From the NCBI GenBank assembly GCA_046351215.1, contig JAXLYX010000010.1, forward strand, positions 124,001 through 188,000: a DNA stretch of 64,000 nucleotides. Reading direction: 5' to 3'. Of the stretch, positions 50,920 through 60,120 are shown piece by piece. The notes beneath the pieces are model-generated. The model ran no database searches. It saw only the letters and a list, made by a program, of their open reading frames with translations, and was not told the DNA's origin. The DNA comes from JAXLYX01 sp046351215. Its GTDB lineage: Bacteria; Myxococcota_A; Polyangia; Polyangiales; Houyiibacteriaceae. Each line of letters begins with the position of its first letter. The first letter of the stretch is position 1. Position numbers and translations under genes: made by a program.

Positions 50920-51111
50920 CTAGGGATTCGGCTTGTCGGGGCGCGTCGCGAGGACGGTGGCGACGAGGCCACCGACCAGCGCGAGCGCCATGCAGGCGAG
51001 CTCCGGCCCGCCCGGGAGCCCTCGCGCCGCGACGAAGGCGCGTGCGACGACGAAGGCGAAGGCGAACCAAGAGGCCTGGGCGACGAGCCGGACGACGAGA
51101 CCACGATCCAT
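50920..51111 (-). CDS. Small two-helix membrane protein
   Basis: 63 residues with two hydrophobic segments (about 6-27 and 37-57) separated by a short Gly/Pro loop (ARGLPGGPEL). No recognisable family. It is shorter than most genes here, but its codon use and hydrophobic pattern look real. It lies between the FadR-type regulator and the DUF924 gene on the same strand. Confidence is moderate. Confidence 0.5.
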   Translation of the reverse strand: MDRGLVVRLVAQASWFAFAFVVARAFVAARGLPGGPELACMALALVGGLVATVLATRPDKPNP

Positions 51112-51167
51112 GCGGCGCGAACGCTAGCCCTCGGCGGCGGCCCTGGCCATGCGCCTCACGGTCGTGC

Positions 51168-51782
51168 TCACCAACCCGCGTCCGGACGCGCGAGGTAGGC
51201 CTCCTCCGCGGGCGTGGAGGCGCGACCGAGGATCGGGTTGCGATGCGGGAAGCGACCGAACTCCGCGATCACGTCGCGATGACCGATCGCGTACGTGACG
51301 AAGCCTTCGTACATCGCCCTCGCCTCGGGCGGCGCGGCCTCCGCGAGCGCCCGGCAGAGCGCGACGTTCTTCTCCTGGAGCGCGAGGTCCTCGGCATGCT
51401 CGAGCGGCAGGAGGAAGAAGAGGCGCATGCGCGGCGGGACGGCCTGGTCGAAGCCGCGATCGAGGCTCCGCAGCGCGAGCGCGACCGCGAGCCCGTCGTC
51501 CCGGTACATCCGCGCCCTTCCCCGATGGATGTTCCGCGTCATCTGATCGAGGAGGATGACGCGCGCGAGGCTGCCCTCCGCGCTCTCGTTCCAATCGTCG
51601 AGCGCGGAGGATGCGGCGAGCTCGACGAGATCGCCGAAGCAGCGCTCGATCTCCGCGTCGGTCTCGGCGGACTTGCCGAACCAGAGCTTCATGCGAGCGG
51701 GCGCGATGGCCCAGGGGTCGGCGTCGAGCCCGACCCAGTAGTCGAGCACCTCGGCGATGCGGCGGTCGTGCGGAGGGGTCAT
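51168..51782 (-). CDS. DUF924-family protein
   Basis: 204 residues from the ATG at 51782 with AGAGG upstream. Family signature segments: EVLDYWVGLDADPW near the start, PARMKLWFGKSAETDAEI, LARVILLDQMTRNIHRG, RLFFLLPLEHAEDL and GRFPHRNPILGR near the end. DUF924 proteins are widespread, all-helical and resemble TPR-like folds; function unknown. Located 62 bp downstream of the acyl-CoA dehydrogenase gene. Confidence 0.9.
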   Translation of the reverse strand: MTPPHDRRIAEVLDYWVGLDADPWAIAPARMKLWFGKSAETDAEIERCFGDLVELAASSALDDWNESAEGSLARVILLDQMTRNIHRGRARMYRDDGLAVALALRSLDRGFDQAVPPRMRLFFLLPLEHAEDLALQEKNVALCRALAEAAPPEARAMYEGFVTYAIGHRDVIAEFGRFPHRNPILGRASTPAEEAYLARPDAGW

Positions 51783-51844
51783 GCGCGTGCCTCTGTGCAC
51801 GACCCTACCGCGGATCCGCCCCGTCCGGCAGACGCGCTCGGCGC

Positions 51845-52969
51845 TCAAGCCGGGGACAGGCCGAGCGCCACCCTCCCGCCGAGCTCGAGCTGCTTCTTGT
51901 CGGGCAGCGGGTGGAAGTGCACGGCCTGGATGTCGCGCCACAGGCGCTCGAGCGGGTTCGACCGGTAGAACGCCGCCCCTCCGACGGCCTCGACGGCCTT
52001 CTTCACGCAGCGCTCGAGGCTCTCGGCGGCGATCGCCTTGCGCGCGAGGGCCCCGCTCGCGATCTCCACGGTCGGGACCACCTCGTAGTCCTGCACGCCC
52101 TCCACGAGCTCGCGCCATGCCATCCGAGCGACGAGGAGCGCGCGCTCCATCTCGCCGATCGCGAAGACGACGGTGGGATCGCTCGCCTTGCGCTTCGCGG
52201 GCTCGATCGCGAGCTCCGAGGCCTTCTCGCCGATGCCCAGGTAGGTCGAGACGATGAGCGGCAGCGCGACGGTGCAGATCAGGCTGAACATCGGATGCCA
52301 GGTGCCTCGGGTCCGCCGCGCGGTGATGGCGGAGTCGGGGACGAAGACGTCCTCGAACGTGACGGTGTGCGAGCCCGTGGCGCGCATCCCGAGGGTGTCC
52401 CAGTCGTCGCCGACGCGGACGCCGGGCCCGCGGAGCGGCAACGCGAAGTGGAGCACCTCGGGGCCCTTCTCCGGATCGTCGTAGGGCGCGCTCGTCATGG
52501 TGAGATCCCCGGCCGGGCTGCCGCTCGCGAAGCGCTTCCGGGCGTTCACGACGTAACCACCCTCCACGCGGACCGCGCGTCCCTGGCTCTCGAGCCAATC
52601 CCCCGCGCCCGTGCTGACGAGGACGAGCTCGTCGCTCGCGATCTTCTTCAGGAGCTCCGCGGCGGGCTGTCCGTGACGATGCCGCCACACCGCGACGGCC
52701 ACGAGGTGGGTGTGCATCGAGAGCGCGAGCGACGTGCTCGGGCACGCGTGCGCCATCACGCGCAGCATCTCGCAGAGCTCCTCGTAGGAGGCTCCCCCGC
52801 CCCCGAGCTCCTCCGGAATGGCCGCCGAGAAGAGCCGCTGCTCCTTCAGGATGCGGTAGCTCTCCGCGACGAAGTCGCCGCTGCGATCGGCGAGCACCGA
52901 GAGCTCCGCGAGCCTCGGGCCGATCGATCGCGCCTTGGCGACGACGGATACGTTCGCCTGCATGTCCAT
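51845..52969 (-). CDS. Acyl-CoA dehydrogenase-family flavoprotein
   Basis: 374 residues. Three-domain acyl-CoA dehydrogenase layout: N-terminal helices (IPEELGGGGASYEELCEML), FAD-contact beta domain (GRAVRVEGGYVVNARKRFASG, DDWDTLGMRATGSHTVTFEDV) and C-terminal helices. AGAGGGGG precedes the ATG. I cannot identify a clear catalytic Glu by eye, and members with this pattern may be monooxygenase-like or act on short branched substrates. It is a single gene before DUF924. Confidence 0.85.
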   Translation of the reverse strand: MDMQANVSVVAKARSIGPRLAELSVLADRSGDFVAESYRILKEQRLFSAAIPEELGGGGASYEELCEMLRVMAHACPSTSLALSMHTHLVAVAVWRHRHGQPAAELLKKIASDELVLVSTGAGDWLESQGRAVRVEGGYVVNARKRFASGSPAGDLTMTSAPYDDPEKGPEVLHFALPLRGPGVRVGDDWDTLGMRATGSHTVTFEDVFVPDSAITARRTRGTWHPMFSLICTVALPLIVSTYLGIGEKASELAIEPAKRKASDPTVVFAIGEMERALLVARMAWRELVEGVQDYEVVPTVEIASGALARKAIAAESLERCVKKAVEAVGGAAFYRSNPLERLWRDIQAVHFHPLPDKKQLELGGRVALGLSPA

Positions 52970-53104
52970 GGTTCCCCCCTCTTCCCCTTGGACGTCAAAC
53001 TAGTCGAGGGGTCGACGGGGCGAGGAGACCGCGTCCGTGGACGGCGCGTCGTTCCTCCGCTCGCGTGCAGGACTCGCACGTCCGATGCCGACGACGGAAA
53101 AGGT

Positions 53105-53136
53105 GGAGGCCGCTCGTTTCCGGGCGAGCGGCCTCC
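53105..53136 (-). terminator. Hairpin terminator downstream of thioredoxin gene
   Basis: GGAGGCCGCTCG (53105-53116) and CGAGCGGCCTCC (53125-53136) form a perfect 12-bp stem with an 8-nt loop. On the reverse strand the stem is followed by a short T4 run (complement of 53096-53099). A second 8-bp stem (53139-53146 with 53159-53166) lies between it and the thioredoxin stop at 53170. Probably terminates the thioredoxin transcript, and may work in both directions. Confidence 0.7.
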
Positions 53137-53169
53137 GTCGGCTCCCAGGGAGGGGGAAGGGAGCCGGAA

Positions 53170-53547
53170 TCAGCGGTTGGCGGCCTCGGCCTCTTGTGCG
53201 GCGACCTGGCGACGGACCTCGTCCATGTCGAGCTCCTTCACCTTGCCGACGAGCTCGTCGAGCGCCTTGGCGGGCAGCATGCCGGCCTGCTCGAAGACGA
53301 GGATGCCGTCGCGGAAGACCATCAGCGTGGGGATGGCCCGGATCTGGAAGGCCTGCGCCAGGGCCGGCTCGGCCTCGGTGTCGACCTTGCCGAAGACGAC
53401 GTCCGGATGACGCTCGGAAGCCGACTCGTAGATCGGGGCGAAGGCACGGCAGGGACCACACCACGCGGCCCACCAGTCGAGCATCACGATGCCGCCGGCG
53501 TCGATGGTGCCCTCGAAGTTCTTCGCGGTGATCTCGGTGGTCTTCAT
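53170..53547 (-). CDS. Thioredoxin-like protein
   Basis: 125 residues from the ATG at 53547, preceded by GGAGG at 7-11 bases. The redox site is WWAAWCGPCRAFAP and the cis-Pro is in AIPTLMVFRDG. The C-terminal helix is longer and more charged than in classic thioredoxin (MDEVRRQVAAQEAEAANR). It reduces protein disulphides in the cytoplasm. Single gene, divergent from the dienelactone hydrolase gene. Confidence 0.92.
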   Translation of the reverse strand: MKTTEITAKNFEGTIDAGGIVMLDWWAAWCGPCRAFAPIYESASERHPDVVFGKVDTEAEPALAQAFQIRAIPTLMVFRDGILVFEQAGMLPAKALDELVGKVKELDMDEVRRQVAAQEAEAANR

Positions 53548-53728
53548 ACCGTCCTCCGAAACGTGGGAGCCGGCGGGCCCCGAAAGGGATTCGCGGAAGG
53601 TCCGGGCTGGGGGCGCCCGGGGCCGCGTCTCCCTACGGACGCGCGAGAGGCCCTTTCGTTTCACGGACATCGACCGCATACCCTCGGGCACGGACGCTGG
53701 TAGGATGCGGGCCGATTCCGGAGGGACC

Positions 53729-54400
53729 ATGACGACGACTCTGACGAAGTTCGATGCCAACACGGGCGAGGCGAGCGGCTACCTGGCGCGCCCCGGCAAG
53801 GAGAAGGCCGGCGTGATCGTGATCCAGGAGTGGTGGGGCATCGTCCCGCACGTCGAGGATCTCGTCCGTCGGTTCGCGGCCCAGGGCTTCGTGGCGATGG
53901 CCCCGGACCTCTACCACGGCAAGAAGACCCTCGACGCGGCCGAGGCCGAGCATCTGATGACCGGCCTCGACTGGGGCCGCGCGGCGCAGGAGATCGCCGG
54001 GGCCGTCCGCTACCTCCGCGAGAAGGAGGGCTGCACGAAGGTCGGCATCGTCGGCTTCTGCATGGGCGGCGCGCTGACGGTGATCGGCGCCTCCGTCGCC
54101 GACGTCGACGCCTACGTCGCCTTCTACGGCTTCCCGCCCGACGGGGCCTGCGACCTCTCGAAGGTGAAGGCCCCCGGCCGCATCTTCTTCGGCGACCGCG
54201 AGGGCTTCTTCGACGTGGGCAAGGCGAAGGCCTTCGCCGAGTCGCAGACCGCGAAGGGCATCCCGACGGAGTTCCACGTCTACCCCGACGCCGACCACGC
54301 CTTCTTCAACGACACCCGCCCCGAGGTCCACTCCCCTGTCGCGTCGAACGACGCCTGGAAGCGCACGCTCGAGCACTTCGGCGCGCACCTGCGCGGCTGA
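53729..54400 (+). CDS. Dienelactone hydrolase-family protein
   Basis: 223 residues from the ATG at 53729 with GGAGGG upstream. The alpha/beta-hydrolase uses Cys-Asp-His: nucleophile in VGFCMGGALTVI, acid in FGDREGFFD, His in YPDADHAFFNDT. Oxyanion-side motif IQEWWGIVPHVEDLVRR matches the family. It would hydrolyse a lactone or ester, classically in chloroaromatic breakdown, but many homologues act elsewhere. The methyltransferase gene starts 3 bp after its stop. Confidence 0.92.
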   Translation: MTTTLTKFDANTGEASGYLARPGKEKAGVIVIQEWWGIVPHVEDLVRRFAAQGFVAMAPDLYHGKKTLDAAEAEHLMTGLDWGRAAQEIAGAVRYLREKEGCTKVGIVGFCMGGALTVIGASVADVDAYVAFYGFPPDGACDLSKVKAPGRIFFGDREGFFDVGKAKAFAESQTAKGIPTEFHVYPDADHAFFNDTRPEVHSPVASNDAWKRTLEHFGAHLRG

Positions 54401-54403
54401 GCG

Positions 54404-55009
54404 ATGGGCAACTTCTACGAAGAGCGGATCTTCCCGCCCCTCTGCGACGTCGTGATGCGGCAGATGGAGCCGCTCCGGCCGAAGACGGTCGCCGAGGCGC
54501 GGGGCCGCGTGCTCGAGATCGGGCTCGGGACCGCACGCAACCTGCCCTACATGCAGGGCGTGACGGAGCTCGTCGGCCTCGAGCCGTCGCCGGGCATGAC
54601 GGACATCGCGAAGGCTCGGATCCGTCATGCGCCCTTCCCCGTCGAGGTCGTGCACGCGGGGGCCGAGTCGATGCCGTTCCCGGACGCGAGCTTCGACACG
54701 GTGCTCGCGACCTTCGTGTTCTGCACCATCCCCGATCCGCACGCGGCGGCGCGCGAGGTGCGACGCATCCTGAGGCCGGGCGGGAAGCTCGTGATGCTCG
54801 AGCACGTGCGCGATCGCGATCCGGCCGTGGCGCGCTGGCAGGAGCGGATCACGCCCGTCTGGAAGGTGCTCGCCTGCGGCTGCGTCCTCGATCGCGACAC
54901 GCCCGCGATCCTCGAGGGCGAGGGCTTCGGCACGGAGTCGATCGTCCACCTCGACGCAGGGATGCCGCTCTTGCGCCACATCGTCGCCGGCGCCCTTCCC
55001 GTGCGCTGA
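54404..55009 (+). CDS. Class I SAM-dependent methyltransferase
   Basis: 201 residues. Motif I is RVLEIGLGTARNLPYM, motif II acidic loop is ELVGLEPSPGM, then AESMPFPDASFDTVLATFVFC (motif IV) and ILRPGGKLVMLEH. The layout resembles the METTL7/UbiE-type small-molecule methyltransferases. The start lies 3 bp after the dienelactone hydrolase stop, so they are in one operon; the link between the activities is unknown. Confidence 0.88.
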   Translation: MGNFYEERIFPPLCDVVMRQMEPLRPKTVAEARGRVLEIGLGTARNLPYMQGVTELVGLEPSPGMTDIAKARIRHAPFPVEVVHAGAESMPFPDASFDTVLATFVFCTIPDPHAAAREVRRILRPGGKLVMLEHVRDRDPAVARWQERITPVWKVLACGCVLDRDTPAILEGEGFGTESIVHLDAGMPLLRHIVAGALPVR

Positions 55010-55053
55010 ACGCGCTCCTCCGGAGCGCCGTGGGTTGATATCCTCGGCGCTCC

Positions 55054-58000
55054 GTGGGGGAACGTCCGCTCGAGGCACGCCATTCGTCCACGCCGCCGGC
55101 CGCGGTCTTCGACGGCAACGAGCGGTTCGTCGTGCTCCGTCCTCTCGGCAAGGGCGGCATGGGCACGGTCTACGCCGTGCACGATCGCGAGACGGATACG
55201 GACGTCGCGCTGAAGCTGCTCACGTTCGCGAAGCCCGAGCTGCTCCTCCGGTTCAAGGAGGAGTTCCGCGCGCTCCGCGATCTCGTGCATCCGAACCTCG
55301 TGCGTCTCTTCGAGCTGCACGAGGATCGCGGCCTCTTCTTCTTCACCATGGAGCTGCTCTCGGGGCAGGACTTCCTCTCGTGGGTGCGCGCAGAAGCCGG
55401 AGGGTCGACGTCGACGATCTCGAGCGCGGGGGGGACGCCGGGCGGCGACACGTCGACGCGCGTCGAACGGAGCCCCACGGGTGCGGAGGCGAAACGCGAG
55501 ACGGTCCAGGGACCGAGCGCGGCGCCCACCGTTCCGGTACGCCCGCTCTACGACGAGTCGCGCCTCCGGAACGCGCTCGCCCAGCTCGCGACGGCGCTCG
55601 CGGCGCTCCATCGCTCGGGGCGCGTCCATCGGGACGTGAAGCCCTCGAATCTCCTCGTCGAGCCCGAAGGTCGGCTCGTGCTCCTCGACTTCGGCGTCGT
55701 CGGGCTGCTCGAGCCGGAGGACGAGGTCGCCGAGCGCTTCATCGTCGGCACGGCGAGCCACATGGCGCCCGAGCAGGCGCGCGGACAGCCGCCCGCCCCG
55801 GCCGCCGATTGGTACGCGGTCGGCGTGCTCCTCTTCGAGGCCCTCGCGGGGCGCCTGCCCTTCGAGGGACGAGACCGCGCCGAGCTCCTCGGAAGGAAGC
55901 TGCTGAACGATCCGCCCTCGCTCCGACTGCTCCACCCCGGAGCGCCGGCCGACCTCGCAGACCTCACGATGCGCCTGCTCGCTCGCGATCCGGCGCAGCG
56001 CCCGTCCGAAGCGGAGATCCTGAGCGTGCTCGGAGCGGAGAGCCCGGACGCGTGGCTCCGCGTCGGCGCGCTGGCCGAGGGAGCCTCGAGCCTCTTCGTC
56101 GGACGCGAGGAGGAGCTCGCCGGCATGGAGAGCGCCTTCGCCGAGAGCCGGACGGGCAAGGCCGTCACGCTCGTCGTGTCGGGCCCCTCGGGCGTCGGCA
56201 AGAGCAGCCTCGTACGCGCGTTCGCGACGCGTCTCGCGAATCGCGGGGAGCGCGCGCTCGTGCTCCGCGGCCGTTGCCACGAGAAGGAGTCGGTGCGCTT
56301 CAAGGCGTTCGACGGGATCGTCGACGGGCTCGCACGCCACCTCGCTGGTCGGGCCGGCACGAGCCTCGGCGACCTCGAGCCCGCGTCGCTCGAGGCGCTC
56401 GCGCGCGTCTTCCCCGTCCTCCGCTCCGTTCCGTTCGTCCGGGACGCGCTCCTCGGGCTGCACTTCGTCGACGAGGACCTCGGAGACGTCCGGGCCCTCG
56501 CTTTCGACGCGCTGCGGCGGCTCTTCGAGCGGCTCGCGAAACGGCGCGCCCTCGTCTTGCTCGTCGACGACGTGCAATGGGCCGACGCCGACAGCCTCGC
56601 CCTGCTCGCGGAGCTCTTCCGCCCGCCCGATCCCCCGCCCCTGCTCCTCCTCTTCACGGAGCGTCGCGGGCCGGATTCGGAGCCTTGCGCCGCGTCGGCC
56701 TCGGCGCTGCCGGCGAAACGGGAGCTCGTGCTCGGGGGGCTCGCTCCCGACGACGCGAGGAGACTCGTGAAGCGGGTGCTCGAGGCCGAGCACGCGGAAT
56801 GCGGGCTCGACCTCGAGAAGGTGGTCCGCGAGGCGGACGGCCATCCGATGTTCCTCGACGAGCTCGTGCGCCACCTCGCGCATCGCCAGCCCGGCGAAGT
56901 GGCGTTCGTCGGTCTCGACGACGCGCTGCTCGCGAGGGCCCAAGGCCTCGACTCCGACGCTCGCGGGCTCCTCGACGTCGTCGCGACGGCCGCGAGCCCC
57001 CTGCCCCATCCCGTCGTCGCGGAGGCCGCGGGCCTCGCTCCCTCGGACTACGCCGATCGCACGGCGGTCCTCCGCGCGTCGCGCCTCGTGCGCATCTCGG
57101 GCATAAGGCGCGAGGACACCGTGGAGCCCTACCACGATCGCGTGCGCGAGGCGGTCTACGACCACCTGACGGGGGCGAGACGGCTCGCGCTGCACGATCG
57201 GCTCGCGAGCGTCCTGATCACGCACGGCGGCGACGCGGCTCTCGTCGCCGCGCACCTCTCCCGCGGCTCGCGTCCCGAGGAGAGCGTCCCCCACTTCCTC
57301 CGCGCCGCACGGGAAGCGCGGGCGGCCCTCGCCTTCGAGCGCGCCGCGAAGCTCCTCCGCTCGGCCCTCGCGCACGGGCGCTTCGTGGATGCCGAACGTC
57401 GCGGGATCCTCGTCGATCTCGCGGAGAACGCGAAGGACGCGGGCCACGCGAGCACGGCCGCCGACGCCTTCGTCGAGGCGGCGCTCGTCCCCGGCACCGA
57501 GCCGCTCGTCGCACGTGATCTCCTGCGTCGCGCCTCCGAGCACTTCCTCGCGAGCGGTCACCTCGAGAAGGGCATCGAGGTCGCCCGCCGTCTCCTCGGA
57601 GAGCTCGGCTATGCGCTCCCGGGCTCGCGGGTCGGCGCGATCACGGCCCTCCTCTTCACGGACGCGCGCATCGGCCTCTCCCGCATCCGGTGGGCGCCAC
57701 GGCCCGAGGAAGCGCTCGGCCCGGACGCGCTCTCCGAGTCCGACGTGCTCTGGTCGGTGTCGGCCGGCCTCAGCCTCGTCGACTCGATCGACGCCACGCT
57801 CTTCGGGAACAAGGGCCTCCTGCACGCGCTCTCTCTCGGCGAGCCCTCCCGCGTCGCGCGCTTCCTCTGCGCGGGCGCGATCTCGGCGACCGCCATCGGC
57901 CGGTTCGGCCGCTCGGACGCCATGCGCTCGGCCTGCGGCTTGGCGGCCGACCAAGCAGGCGACGAGCGCGCCCGGCTCTACCTCGAGCTCGCCGAGATGG

Positions 58001-58896
58001 CGCATTCCTTCCTCGGCACGAACGAGTGGACGCGCACGCACGAGCACGCGGCGAACGCGCGCAGGCTCTGGAAGAGCATCGGAGGGACGCACGGCTGGGA
58101 GACGAACCTCATGGCCCAATTCGAGTGCTGGGCACATCACCAGAAGGGCGATCTCCCGGCCCTCCGGGCCCACGTACCCGAGCACATCCGCTCGGCCCAG
58201 CGCATGGGCAACCGCTTCATCGAGGTGAACTTCCGGACCTTCTTCGTCGACATGGCGCTCGCGGACGATCGACCCGCCGAGGCTCTCGCCGACGTCGAGG
58301 ACGCGATCGCCTCGTGGCGCCCGATCTCGCCCGAATTCAACAACCAGGACTACCTGGCGCTCGGGAGCCGCACCCGCATCGCGCTCTACACCGGCGCCGT
58401 CGACGATGCGGCGCTCGACGCCGAGTGGGAGCGCTTCTTCGGCTCGCTCCTCCGGCAGGTGCTCCTGCTCCAGCAGGACGGATTCATGCTCCGCGGTGGG
58501 CTCGCGCTGCTCCGCGCGCGGAGGGCGCTCGCACGCGGGGACGCCTCGACGGCGAAGCGCCACCTCGCCTACGTGCGCAAGGCGGTGAAGGCGCTCTCGA
58601 AGATGCCCCTCCCCCTGGCGCGCATCGAGACGCATCCGCTGCTCGCCGGGGTGCACGCGATCGAAGGGAACGAAGCAGCGGCCGTCGAGGAGCTGCGGAA
58701 GGGCCACGCCGCGTTCGCCGAGCGCTCGATGGGGCTCTGGGAGGCCTGCCTCGGCCAGGTGCTCGGCGAACGGCTCATGGGCGACGAGGGCTCGGAGCTG
58801 CGAGCGCGCAGCGATTCGTACTTCGAGTCCCACGGGATCCGCGATCGCGCGCGCACGCTCCGCGGCGTGCTCCCGGGTCTCGGCCCGGAGGCGTGA
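55054..58896 (+). CDS. Ser/Thr protein kinase-AAA ATPase-TPR fusion (PknK-like)
   Basis: 1280 residues from a GTG. A eukaryotic-type kinase (about 25-320) has LGKGGMGTVYAV, the ATP Lys in DVALKLL, catalytic loop HRDVKPSNLLV and DFGVVG, with a 50-residue Ser/Thr/Gly-rich insert after the hinge. Next is an AAA_16-like ATPase (about 345-680) with SGPSGVGKSSLVRAFA and ALVLLVDDVQWADADS. The remaining 600 residues are helical TPR-like repeats. Such kinase-ATPase proteins are abundant in myxobacteria and integrate signals; the target is unknown. A single gene. Confidence 0.9.
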   Translation: MGERPLEARHSSTPPAAVFDGNERFVVLRPLGKGGMGTVYAVHDRETDTDVALKLLTFAKPELLLRFKEEFRALRDLVHPNLVRLFELHEDRGLFFFTMELLSGQDFLSWVRAEAGGSTSTISSAGGTPGGDTSTRVERSPTGAEAKRETVQGPSAAPTVPVRPLYDESRLRNALAQLATALAALHRSGRVHRDVKPSNLLVEPEGRLVLLDFGVVGLLEPEDEVAERFIVGTASHMAPEQARGQPPAPAADWYAVGVLLFEALAGRLPFEGRDRAELLGRKLLNDPPSLRLLHPGAPADLADLTMRLLARDPAQRPSEAEILSVLGAESPDAWLRVGALAEGASSLFVGREEELAGMESAFAESRTGKAVTLVVSGPSGVGKSSLVRAFATRLANRGERALVLRGRCHEKESVRFKAFDGIVDGLARHLAGRAGTSLGDLEPASLEALARVFPVLRSVPFVRDALLGLHFVDEDLGDVRALAFDALRRLFERLAKRRALVLLVDDVQWADADSLALLAELFRPPDPPPLLLLFTERRGPDSEPCAASASALPAKRELVLGGLAPDDARRLVKRVLEAEHAECGLDLEKVVREADGHPMFLDELVRHLAHRQPGEVAFVGLDDALLARAQGLDSDARGLLDVVATAASPLPHPVVAEAAGLAPSDYADRTAVLRASRLVRISGIRREDTVEPYHDRVREAVYDHLTGARRLALHDRLASVLITHGGDAALVAAHLSRGSRPEESVPHFLRAAREARAALAFERAAKLLRSALAHGRFVDAERRGILVDLAENAKDAGHASTAADAFVEAALVPGTEPLVARDLLRRASEHFLASGHLEKGIEVARRLLGELGYALPGSRVGAITALLFTDARIGLSRIRWAPRPEEALGPDALSESDVLWSVSAGLSLVDSIDATLFGNKGLLHALSLGEPSRVARFLCAGAISATAIGRFGRSDAMRSACGLAADQAGDERARLYLELAEMAHSFLGTNEWTRTHEHAANARRLWKSIGGTHGWETNLMAQFECWAHHQKGDLPALRAHVPEHIRSAQRMGNRFIEVNFRTFFVDMALADDRPAEALADVEDAIASWRPISPEFNNQDYLALGSRTRIALYTGAVDDAALDAEWERFFGSLLRQVLLLQQDGFMLRGGLALLRARRALARGDASTAKRHLAYVRKAVKALSKMPLPLARIETHPLLAGVHAIEGNEAAAVEELRKGHAAFAERSMGLWEACLGQVLGERLMGDEGSELRARSDSYFESHGIRDRARTLRGVLPGLGPEA

Positions 58897-58953
58897 GCGC
58901 GCTCGCGTCATAGGCCGGACGGGCCATGCGGAGCGCCTCGCGCTGACCCGGAG

Positions 58954-58969
58954 GGGTGATTTTTCACCC
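58954..58969 (+). repeat. GGGTGA-TTTT-TCACCC hairpin
   Basis: A perfect 6-bp stem with a T4 loop in the 123-bp AT-richer gap between the kinase and the epimerase genes, 50 bp before the epimerase ATG. It may be a weak terminator or an operator for the epimerase gene. The rest of the gap holds nothing I recognise. Confidence 0.45.
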
Positions 58970-59019
58970 ATGAATTTCAGGCCTTTTCCGCATCTCGTCT
59001 TGGCTCCACGATACGAGCC

Positions 59020-60015
59020 ATGAAGAAGGCACTCGTCACCGGCGGAGCGGGCTTCCTGGGGAGCACCGTCGTGAAGCAGCTCGTGAGCGAAGGCGTCGCC
59101 GTGAAGGTGCTCGCCCTCCCGACCGAGCCGATGGACAACCTCAAGGGCGTCGACGTCGAGATCGTGCAGGGCAACGTGCTCTCGCCCGACGATGCGAAGA
59201 ACGCGGTCGCGGGCTGCGACACCGTCTTCCACCTCGCGGCCATCTACAAGGACTACATGAAGTCCTACGGCCCGATGTACGAGGTCGCGCAGCGCGGCAC
59301 GTTCAACATGCTCGAGGCCGCGCGTCGGGCGAACGTCTCGAAGGTCGTGTACACGGCGAGTATCGTCGCGCTCGGGCGCCCCGAGAAGGGGAAGATCGGC
59401 AACGAGGACACGCGCTACGAAGCCTGGGACGTCAACTTCCACTACAGCCGCTCGAAGCACCTCTCGATGCTCCTCGCCGAGGACTTCGCGAAGTGGGGCC
59501 TCGACGTGAGCATCGTCTGCCCGGGCGCCGTCTTCGGTCCCGGCGACATCGCCCCGACGCCGAGCGGCCAGATCATCCTCAACGTCGTCGGCGGCAAGGC
59601 CGGCAACGTCTACACCGAGGGCGGGACGAGCTACGTCGACGTCCGCGACGCCGCGAACGCCCACGTGCTCGTGGCGCGCAAGGGCAAGGCGGGCGAGCGC
59701 TACATCGCCACGGCGCACAACCTCGACACGAAGGAGCTCGTCGAGACGATCGGCCGCGTGATCGGCAAGGAAGCGACGATGCGCAAGGCGCCGCTACCGA
59801 TCGTGCGCTTCGCCGTCGGCCTCATGGGCAAGGCCGCGATCCGCAAGGGCGAGGAGCCGATGATGACGCTGCCCTTCCTCGACTTCTCGTCGAAGGCGGG
59901 CTTCTACGACAACTCGAAGTCGATCCGCGAGCTCGGTGCGACGTACCGGCCGATCGAGGACACGATCCGGGACGCGGTGGAGTACTTCCGGGGGCGCGGG
60001 CTCCTGCCGCGGTGA
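59020..60015 (+). CDS. NAD-dependent epimerase/reductase (extended SDR, HpnA-like)
   Basis: 331 residues. N-terminal Rossmann fold MKKALVTGGAGFLGSTVV; VFHLAAIYKDYMKSY; catalytic YxxxK in FHYSRSKHLSML; downstream VCPGAVFGPGDIAPTPSG. The layout matches sugar-nucleotide epimerase or dihydroflavonol-reductase-like proteins, including hopanoid-associated HpnA. Substrate cannot be fixed. It stands alone between the kinase and the convergent envelope operon, with a 105-bp gap. Confidence 0.88.
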   Translation: MKKALVTGGAGFLGSTVVKQLVSEGVAVKVLALPTEPMDNLKGVDVEIVQGNVLSPDDAKNAVAGCDTVFHLAAIYKDYMKSYGPMYEVAQRGTFNMLEAARRANVSKVVYTASIVALGRPEKGKIGNEDTRYEAWDVNFHYSRSKHLSMLLAEDFAKWGLDVSIVCPGAVFGPGDIAPTPSGQIILNVVGGKAGNVYTEGGTSYVDVRDAANAHVLVARKGKAGERYIATAHNLDTKELVETIGRVIGKEATMRKAPLPIVRFAVGLMGKAAIRKGEEPMMTLPFLDFSSKAGFYDNSKSIRELGATYRPIEDTIRDAVEYFRGRGLLPR

Positions 60016-60120
60016 GGGGAGAGAACGACCGGGCACGGGCAGGGGCACGGAAGTCGTTGGAGAAGCGAACGCCTGCGTCTGGGAGGACGTGGGCGTCTTC
60101 GTGTGCGGACGGCCTCCGAC

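Noticed and set aside
54625..59718. A 1697-residue open frame on the reverse strand
   Set aside because: Antisense to the methyltransferase, the kinase-ATPase fusion and part of the epimerase gene. No motif, only Arg/Glu/Ala-rich text.
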